Of a stretch of 11,275 nucleotides of DNA, positions 6,769 through 11,275 are shown piece by piece. A model generated the notes under the pieces. That model searched no databases. It was not told the origin of the DNA and was given only the letters and a program-made list of their open reading frames with translations. The stretch covers positions 577,264-588,538 of the forward strand of contig NZ_MDDW01000026.1 of NCBI RefSeq assembly GCF_001854865.1. Reading direction: 5' to 3'. Numbering within the stretch: the stretch's first letter is position 1; every line of letters begins with the position of its first letter. The stretch is from Rhizobium sp. LCM 4573. Its GTDB lineage: Bacteria > Pseudomonadota > Alphaproteobacteria > Rhizobiales > Rhizobiaceae. The translations under genes and the position numbers were made by a program.

Positions 6769-7716
6769 TCAGACGGTCACGGCGAGCGGCGCGTCGTCTG
6801 TCGAAGGGGCATCGGGCTGCAGGCTGTGCAGGTAAGCGGCGGCGCGTTCAGCATGCGCGGCCGCCTGGAAAACAGCGCGCTTGTCGTTTTTCAGAACCTT
6901 CAGCCAACTGCCGATATAGGCTGCGTGATCCTCTCTGGGTTCACTCTCGATGCCGAGATCCGCGCAGATCAAGGCTGCAGAAAGCTCAGCCACAACCTCT
7001 TCCATCGCGTATCCTTCATCGCCCCATGTCTTGCGACCGAGATCGCGGTTGAGACGAGTGGGGTGGCGCGTCCAGTGCGCAGTTTCGTGGGCAAGGACCG
7101 ACACATAAGCGTCGGAAGATTCGAAAGCCTCGAAAACAGGCATGCCGATGAAGTCCTCGAGGGGACTGTAGAATGCCTTGCTGCCACCGAAGCGGATCCT
7201 GGCGCCGGTATGAGAGAAGAAGGCGTCGGCATGGGCAAAGCGCTCCATGGGCGAGCGCGGTTCGGTCGGAATGGGGGTGAACCGCGCCGGGAGATTGTCG
7301 ATCTGGTCGCAGTTGAAGACAGGGTAGCCTTTCAGGAAGGGGATGCGCTGTTCGATTTCCTCGCCGTTTTCGGCTTCTTCGGTCTTCTCGATTGCGCCGG
7401 CATAGACAACGAGGGCGGAGGTTTCGCCCTTTCTGACCTGCCCACCAAGTTCCTGAGCTTGGCGATAGGTCATCCAATAGGGGGAAACGTAGCCGTTGGC
7501 GGTCGTTTCCATCCACAAAAGCATGGTGTTGATGCCACGATAGGGCACGCCACTATGGCGCAGCGGCCGCGTCGGCGTGCTATTCACCCTCCATGGTTGA
7601 TGCCAGGGCCGGACGCCAGTTTCGAGCTGATCTACGATCTTGTCGGTGATGCGCTGATAGATATCCTTGTCCGGACGCCGGCGGCTGGGGAAAGGCTTAC
7701 GGGACTTACTGTTCAT
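6769..7716 (-). CDS. ardC: ArdC-type antirestriction protein (ssDNA-binding domain plus zincin-like domain)
   Basis: The 315-residue protein has the two-part ArdC layout. The N-terminal ssDNA-binding domain (about 15-140) shows GVRPWHQPW (35-43), YRGINTMLLW (59-68) and MTYRQAQELGGQVRKGE (82-98). The C-terminal zincin-like metallopeptidase domain (about 155-290) carries HETAH (H210-E211-H214), with E244 in VVAELSAA as the likely third metal ligand. ArdC proteins, known from plasmids such as pSa, bind single-stranded DNA and protect incoming DNA from restriction in the recipient cell. ATG 7716 is preferred over TTG 7734 because GGAG lies eight bases upstream of it. It is the first gene of the minus-strand cluster, 22 bp before the Toprim gene. 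Its Shine-Dalgarno sequence lies in a hairpin stem (7721-7748), suggesting translational control. The family call is strong; in vivo antirestriction activity is inferred. Confidence 0.92.
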   Translation of the reverse strand: MNSKSRKPFPSRRRPDKDIYQRITDKIVDQLETGVRPWHQPWRVNSTPTRPLRHSGVPYRGINTMLLWMETTANGYVSPYWMTYRQAQELGGQVRKGETSALVVYAGAIEKTEEAENGEEIEQRIPFLKGYPVFNCDQIDNLPARFTPIPTEPRSPMERFAHADAFFSHTGARIRFGGSKAFYSPLEDFIGMPVFEAFESSDAYVSVLAHETAHWTRHPTRLNRDLGRKTWGDEGYAMEEVVAELSAALICADLGIESEPREDHAAYIGSWLKVLKNDKRAVFQAAAHAERAAAYLHSLQPDAPSTDDAPLAVTV

Positions 7717-7720
7717 AATG

Positions 7721-7748
7721 CTTTCTCCGGTCAACGGACCGGGGAAAG
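7721..7748 (-). promoter_or_regulatory. Hairpin that pairs with the ardC ribosome-binding site
   Basis: On the ardC mRNA strand, CTTTCCCCGGTC and GACCGGAGAAAG form a 12-bp stem with a single C-A mismatch and a four-base loop (CGTT). The second arm contains the GGAG Shine-Dalgarno sequence, and the stem ends four bases before the ATG. When folded, it would hide the ribosome-binding site. A hairpin in single-stranded DNA at the same place could also act during conjugative entry. The structure is read from sequence; the regulatory role is inferred. Confidence 0.55.
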
Positions 7749-7836
7749 CCTCTCTCTCCCGCTCAGGCCCGTTCGATCGGACCCCTCACCTCTCTTACTC
7801 TTTGGTCTGTCTCCGACCCCTTAAACCGTTACAGAA

Positions 7837-7854
7837 CCCCTCCCTTCCCCTCCC
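7837..7854 (-). other. G-quadruplex-forming motif upstream of ardC
   Basis: On the minus strand the sequence reads GGGAGGGGAAGGGAGGGG, four runs of three or four G with loops of 1, 2 and 1 bases. It matches the standard intramolecular quadruplex pattern. It lies about 120 bp upstream of the ardC start, on the strand that would be non-template and present in mRNA if the promoter is further upstream. It comes from a tandem near-duplication of CCCTCCCTTCC. Folding in the cell is not shown. Confidence 0.6.
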
Positions 7855-7954
7855 TTCCTCTCTCCCTGGCATGCTCCTGCACCACGTCCAGACCGTCCAG
7901 GGATCGTGTCGGACGGAAGTCTGGGGCATCGTACGCTTGTTATAGATGCTTTTA

Positions 7955-7970
7955 TTCAACCAACGTTGAA
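7955..7970. promoter_or_regulatory. Inverted repeat upstream of the antitoxin gene, possible operator
   Basis: TTCAAC-CAAC-GTTGAA is a perfect 6-bp inverted repeat with a four-base spacer, 40 bp before the ATG at 8011. TacA-type antitoxins carry a ribbon-helix-helix domain and repress their own promoter at such repeats, so autoregulation here is plausible. The binding is inferred. Confidence 0.4.
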
Positions 7971-8010
7971 ATAGGGCCCAAGAAGACCTGTCGTCTCCAT
8001 TAGCGAGGAT

Positions 8011-8307
8011 ATGACCACGTCCAGAGCCGACGCAGAAAATACGAACCGACTTCCCATGCAGATGTCACCAGCCGAGAAGGCCAGGCTGATGCGTGCGGCA
8101 GCACTTGAGCGCACCAGCCTCGAAGATTTTGTACTGCGCAATGCACTGCTGGCCGCCGAGGCCGTGATCGAAAAAGCCGAGCGGCTTCGCCTCGACCAAG
8201 AGCAGACACGCTTCATGCTGGATCTGCTGGAGAAGCCGCCAAAGCCAAACGCCAGGCTTCTGGCGGCGGCCCGTTCGCTCGCGACGCAAATGACGCTTCC
8301 GGACTGA
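8011..8307 (+). CDS. TacA-family (DUF1778) type II antitoxin
   Basis: The 98-residue protein matches the DUF1778/TacA layout. The N-terminal ribbon-helix-helix DNA-binding region (about 14-50) contains MSPAEKARLMRAAALE and TSLEDFVLRNALLAAE, and a C-terminal toxin-neutralising tail contains FMLDLLEKPPKPNARL. In the known systems, TacA binds and blocks TacT, a GNAT acetyltransferase that acetylates aminoacyl-tRNA, and the complex represses its own operon. ATG 8011 is the only good start after the in-frame stop at 7972; GAGG upstream is only two bases away, so initiation may be weak. The expected toxin gene directly downstream is missing, apart from a short TacT-like stretch at 8311-8391. The protein may be an orphan antitoxin, protecting against related toxins elsewhere, or a leftover. 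Confidence 0.88.
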   Translation: MTTSRADAENTNRLPMQMSPAEKARLMRAAALERTSLEDFVLRNALLAAEAVIEKAERLRLDQEQTRFMLDLLEKPPKPNARLLAAARSLATQMTLPD

Positions 8308-8472
8308 CATGAAGAGCCGATTTTCAGGAAACACGAGCACAAAGGTTTTGACTTCGGTCAGAGTGTTGCACGTCGAAACCTGTCGGAACAGTGCTCCCGT
8401 TCCATCGGTCGCCAACTCCTTCCCGATCAACCCCCTGTCCTTCCTCAGAAATGGGCCAGTTGCAGCATTGAT
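8308..8472. other. Gap between antitoxin and autotransporter genes
   Basis: The genes converge on this gap of 165 bases. It contains the possible TacT remnant, and a plus-strand ORF from 8309 that runs into the autotransporter gene and has no family resemblance. No clear hairpin terminator for either gene was found. Confidence 0.5.
8311..8391 (+). pseudogene. Possible remnant of a TacT-type acetyltransferase toxin, N-terminal fragment
   Basis: Directly after the antitoxin stop, the same frame reads EEPIFRKHEHKGFDFGQS. TacT-type GNAT toxins begin with a segment of similar form, a His a few residues before F-D-C-G followed by a helix; here GFDFGQ is at 8344-8361. There is no start codon in this frame, the Cys is replaced by Phe, and the acetyl-CoA-binding core is absent. 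The resemblance is short and could be chance. Confidence 0.22.
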
Positions 8473-11275
8473 TCAGAACCTCACCCTGAGATCTGCCTTG
8501 AAGCCGTGCTGACGCGCGTCGTTTGCGATCTGTCTCTGGTAGACAATGCCAAGCTTCGCGGTGTCAGTGAGGTTGAGCTCAAGCCCTGCTTCGATGGCGG
8601 CGGCATTCTCGGCGATCGGCGTGCCGGCGACGGTAAAGCTGTCGGAACCGGCAAAGGCATGGGTGGAAAGCATGGTTGTGCCGCCGAAGGCATGACGCCA
8701 GCCGACCATGCCGCGCGCAGTGGCTTTGATGCCGCCAACCTCGAACGCGGCGGCTGCCCGGATGCCGAGTGTCGTGAAAGTGACGTCGGTGAAGCGGCTT
8801 TGGCTGTGCAACGCTGCCGCTCCGCCTGCTTCGGTAAAAGCATCGGTATGCAGATTCACGTAGGCAAGGTTGGCGAAGGGCTCGAACGAGGCCACAGCGG
8901 CATCGATCCTGTAGCCGAGCTCGCCAAAAGTCTGAAAGGTGCCTGCATCATAGTTTGCAGCTAGCCCCTCGCTGAACCCCGGAAAGGCGACTGCGCGACT
9001 TGTGTCAATGTCGTTCCAGCTATAGGCAAGGCCGGAACGAAAGCCGAGATTGCCCCACTGAGTGCCAGCATAAAGGCCGAGATGATAATTGTCGCTGGAG
9101 CCGGACGATGCCCGGTCCCCGATGTCGAATTCGGAATGGCTGTAACCAGCGAACAGGCCGAGACGCCAGGTGTCGGTGACAAATCCATCGACGCCCATCA
9201 GCAAGCCGCCGGTGTCATGATTGAACCTGACGGCATTGCCGTCGTTGTCGAAAGACCCCCAGGAGCCGAAAGCCTGGCCCCATATGGCGAAGCGGTCGGT
9301 TGTACCGGGGGCCAACTCCATTCCGTCCGGCCCATTAGCTACGACCGGCTGCGAACCGGCGCCCACACTATCAAATGCGGCACGCAGTCGCGCACTCGCA
9401 GCCTCGCGCACAAAACGGCTGTCTTCGATCAGCGCCGCCTTGGCAGAGGCGTGAACCTCGCCGGCAAGTGCATCAAGTGCCTGGCGGGCGCTGGCTTCGT
9501 CAGGAACAGCGGCGAGCGCATCATAAACCTGGTTGCCGATACCTGTGCTCTCCACACCGTCGCCAGTGACGCACTGGTTGCGCGTCCGGGCCATGTCACA
9601 GAACGCCACCTGATTGCGTGAGGCGTCGATATGGACTTGGTTGGCCTCGTAGGCGAGCGCTAGATCGACGAAGGGCATGTTTTGGGTGAGCGCATCGAAG
9701 GCGCCGTCAACCCCATCTTCCGCGCCGATGATCGTCCAGCGGCTACCAGGTGTATAGACGCCGCCAGCTTTGATCGCATGCACCGTGCCGCCATCGATTG
9801 TTGCTTTGCCACTTGCATAGATCAGGTCGCTGTCGAGCGCCGGATCGATCTCCGCTTCGAAAGTCGAGCCTGCCTCGAATGTGATATCGCCATCTATTTT
9901 AAGCGTGCCAATGGAGTTGCCCGGCGAAATCGTGGCGCCGTTGGCAATAGTCGTTGTTCCGACGGTGCCCGAACCACCCAGCGTGCCACCTGCCAGGATA
10001 TCCAGCGTGCCCCCAAGCGAACCGCTGCCGCCGGGAAGGCCGACGATCAGGGTGCCCGCCGAAACCGTCGTGTTGCCGGTAAAGTTGGAGCTGTCGCCGG
10101 TCAAGACCAGAGTGCCGCCTTGCGTCTTGGTGATACCACCCGTACCGGTGATCGCCGTGGCAATCTCGGCGCTATCGGCCAGAACGCGGATCTCGCTACC
10201 GGCAGCGTCGGTGAGAAGCGTGCCGCTTCCTTTCAGGCGATAGCCGTTATCGACGAACTGCAGCCCCTGGAAGCTCTGCACGCCCTCGACCGCGATTGTG
10301 CCGCCGTTGAAACCGCCCGGCTCGTTCTTGAACACGGCGTGATTGCCCGCCCAGGATACCAGAATGTCGCTACCCTGGTTAAGCCATTTTTCGTCCGCAG
10401 CGTTCCAGGTGCCGTCGCCGCCCTGCCAATGCTGAAGAGTATCGTCGCCCGCGGCTTGAACGAACAGGTCAACATTGCCGCCGCCACTCTGGATCTCATA
10501 CGCGGCCGGATCGCCAAGTGCCGGCGTGGCACCGATGGTCAGACCGACACCGGAAAGTGGGCCGCCATAGGTCATCAGTCGATAGTAACCGAGACCCGCT
10601 GCGCCGTCGGCCGCATCGCCGCTCTGGGCGAGGTTCAGCATACCATTGAGCGCCAGGCTGCCGGTCACGTCGATACGGTCGCTGATCCCAAAAACGCCGG
10701 CCGAGGCTCCCGGACTACCCAGTTCGAAATCAAGGATTGAGCCGCTTGATAACGCAAGATCGCCGCCAATCGTCAGAATGCCTGCCGAATTGCCTGGTGT
10801 GATACGCCCCCCGTCGGCCACGATCGTCGTGCCCACCGTGCCCGAACCGCCAAGCGTCCCTCCGGTTTCGACATCGACTGTGCCGCCGAGGACGCCATTG
10901 ACCAGCAGCTTACCGCCGGAAATTGCCGAAATCCCGCCAAAGCCGGAACTGTTCGCATTCAGAACGGTCGTGCCGCTCTCGTGACGGACCGTCCCCAAAC
11001 CGGTCAGGGAAGGGTTGAAAATCAGATCAGCCCCATCGGGGGCTCCGGTATGATTGAAGACAAGTGTGCCGGCGCCTGGACCAAAAACCACCGATGTCGC
11101 ATCAAGCGTTCCTGCCGCCTGCGCGGCTTCGCCGCTTGCCGCGCCGATATTGATCGTCCCGGCTGCGTCGTTCCGGGCCGTGACTTGTATATCCAAACCG
11201 GAAGCGGCAACATGCCCGCCATCCGCCAAGGTCAATGTACCGTTACCGTACAAACCTACCGCAAGGGCGGTGTCC
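8473..11275 (-). CDS. Autotransporter (type Va) with beta-helix passenger and C-terminal beta-barrel; 5' end outside window
   Basis: The minus-strand frame is open from the right edge to TGA at 8473-8475, about 933 residues. The signal peptide and start are off the window; the TTG at 11253 is not the true start. Numbering from that TTG, residues 1-545 are a Gly/Thr/Ser-rich beta-helix passenger with the passenger-associated transport repeat (GGITKTQGGTLVLTGDSS, about 373-390, followed by NFTGNTTVSAGTLIVG). Residues 546-650 are a linker containing C552 and C561 and the helix LAGEVHASAKAALIEDSRFV. Residues 654-926 are the outer-membrane barrel, from RFAIWGQAFGSWG to the terminal LRVRF with C-terminal Phe as expected for BAM recognition. 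The barrel inserts in the outer membrane and brings the passenger to the surface. Adhesion or biofilm roles are common in the family; none can be assigned here. No protease catalytic motif was seen. Confidence 0.92.
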   Translation of the reverse strand, partial: DTALAVGLYGNGTLTLADGGHVAASGLDIQVTARNDAAGTINIGAASGEAAQAAGTLDATSVVFGPGAGTLVFNHTGAPDGADLIFNPSLTGLGTVRHESGTTVLNANSSGFGGISAISGGKLLVNGVLGGTVDVETGGTLGGSGTVGTTIVADGGRITPGNSAGILTIGGDLALSSGSILDFELGSPGASAGVFGISDRIDVTGSLALNGMLNLAQSGDAADGAAGLGYYRLMTYGGPLSGVGLTIGATPALGDPAAYEIQSGGGNVDLFVQAAGDDTLQHWQGGDGTWNAADEKWLNQGSDILVSWAGNHAVFKNEPGGFNGGTIAVEGVQSFQGLQFVDNGYRLKGSGTLLTDAAGSEIRVLADSAEIATAITGTGGITKTQGGTLVLTGDSSNFTGNTTVSAGTLIVGLPGGSGSLGGTLDILAGGTLGGSGTVGTTTIANGATISPGNSIGTLKIDGDITFEAGSTFEAEIDPALDSDLIYASGKATIDGGTVHAIKAGGVYTPGSRWTIIGAEDGVDGAFDALTQNMPFVDLALAYEANQVHIDASRNQVAFCDMARTRNQCVTGDGVESTGIGNQVYDALAAVPDEASARQALDALAGEVHASAKAALIEDSRFVREAASARLRAAFDSVGAGSQPVVANGPDGMELAPGTTDRFAIWGQAFGSWGSFDNDGNAVRFNHDTGGLLMGVDGFVTDTWRLGLFAGYSHSEFDIGDRASSGSSDNYHLGLYAGTQWGNLGFRSGLAYSWNDIDTSRAVAFPGFSEGLAANYDAGTFQTFGELGYRIDAAVASFEPFANLAYVNLHTDAFTEAGGAAALHSQSRFTDVTFTTLGIRAAAAFEVGGIKATARGMVGWRHAFGGTTMLSTHAFAGSDSFTVAGTPIAENAAAIEAGLELNLTDTAKLGIVYQRQIANDARQHGFKADLRVRF
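9751..10083 (-). repeat. Autotransporter passenger module, copy 2
   Basis: This is the second of two related passenger segments (about residues 391-501). It contains GGTLGGSGTVGTT at 422-434, then ISPGNSIGTLKIDGD, then a strand-rich stretch rich in Gly and acidic residues. The matching DNA (GTGCCCGAACC near 9965) recurs 873 bp further right, a multiple of three. Confidence 0.7.
10624..10956 (-). repeat. Autotransporter passenger module, copy 1
   Basis: This segment (about residues 100-210) contains GGTLGGSGTVGTT at 131-143, identical to copy 2, then ITPGNSAGILTIGGD, aligned with ISPGNSIGTLKIDGD of copy 2. The flanks are more diverged, which suggests an old duplication or repeated use of one beta-helix building block. 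Confidence 0.7.

Larger units (their letters stand above)
7749..8010. promoter_or_regulatory. Divergent control region between ardC (-) and the antitoxin gene (+)
   Basis: Both genes must be transcribed outward from this region. It contains a pyrimidine-rich stretch on the plus strand (7834-7866), with a G-quadruplex motif on the opposite strand, and an inverted repeat at 7955-7970. A TATAGA hexamer at 7941-7946 could be a -10 element towards the antitoxin gene, but no good -35 is found at the right distance. No coding feature is seen. Confidence 0.45.

Noticed and set aside
6745..7824. 359-codon plus-strand ORF
   Set aside because: It is the mirror of ardC, which has a full ArdC domain layout, HExxH motif and RBS. 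The plus-strand product shows no family features.
8309..8512. 67-codon plus-strand ORF right after the antitoxin, considered as its toxin
   Set aside because: It has no acetyltransferase motif and is too short for a GNAT toxin, and its 3' end runs into the autotransporter gene. The TacT-like residues lie in a different frame.
9682..10740. 352-codon plus-strand ORF
   Set aside because: It is antisense to the autotransporter passenger and arises from its Gly/Thr-rich codon pattern.

Overview
The window looks like DNA from an alphaproteobacterium of the Rhizobiales (Rhizobium, Agrobacterium or Ensifer type). The evidence is high-GC coding bias, codon choice, and gene families common on rhizobial chromosomes and large plasmids. 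No rRNA, tRNA, CRISPR array, transposase or integrase was seen. Both ends of the window cut through genes.

Layout. (1) 2-595 (+) is the C-terminal part of a LysR-type regulator. (2) 596-1231 is a long gap with a perfect 18-bp palindrome, a hairpin that could be a terminator, and a possible 47-residue basic protein on the minus strand. (3) 1232-5001 (+) is a two-gene operon for an ABC exporter. Each gene is a full membrane-plus-ATPase half-transporter. The pair is asymmetric: the first subunit has Asp where the catalytic Glu should be, and the second has an altered signature motif (LSLGQ). This is the pattern of heterodimeric exporters with one degenerate ATP site. (4) 5002-5284 holds only a doubtful ORF.

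(5) 7716-5285, read on the minus strand, is an accessory cluster: an ArdC-type antirestriction protein, a Toprim (primase-like) protein, and a 73-residue acidic protein of unknown function. Such genes usually sit on conjugative plasmids or integrative elements, where they help incoming DNA survive and replicate. The leader of ardC has a hairpin that pairs with its ribosome-binding site, and a G-quadruplex-type tract further upstream. Inside the Toprim gene is a perfect 16-bp inverted repeat with a 4-nt loop. (6) 8011-8307 (+), divergent from ardC, is a TacA/DUF1778-type antitoxin with no intact acetyltransferase toxin beside it. A short TacT-like stretch directly downstream may be a toxin remnant. 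(7) 8473 to the right edge (-) is most of a type V autotransporter: a beta-helix passenger with duplicated modules, a linker and a C-terminal beta-barrel. Its N-terminus and signal peptide lie outside the window.

The genes do not form one pathway. The exporter operon looks like ordinary core or envelope function. The ardC-toprim cluster with the orphan antitoxin looks like accessory, mobile-element-derived DNA placed between the exporter and a surface adhesin-like protein. No clearly new biological system is proven. The most unusual signals are the RBS-masking hairpin before ardC, the long perfect hairpin in the Toprim coding region, and the unknown acidic protein in the cluster.
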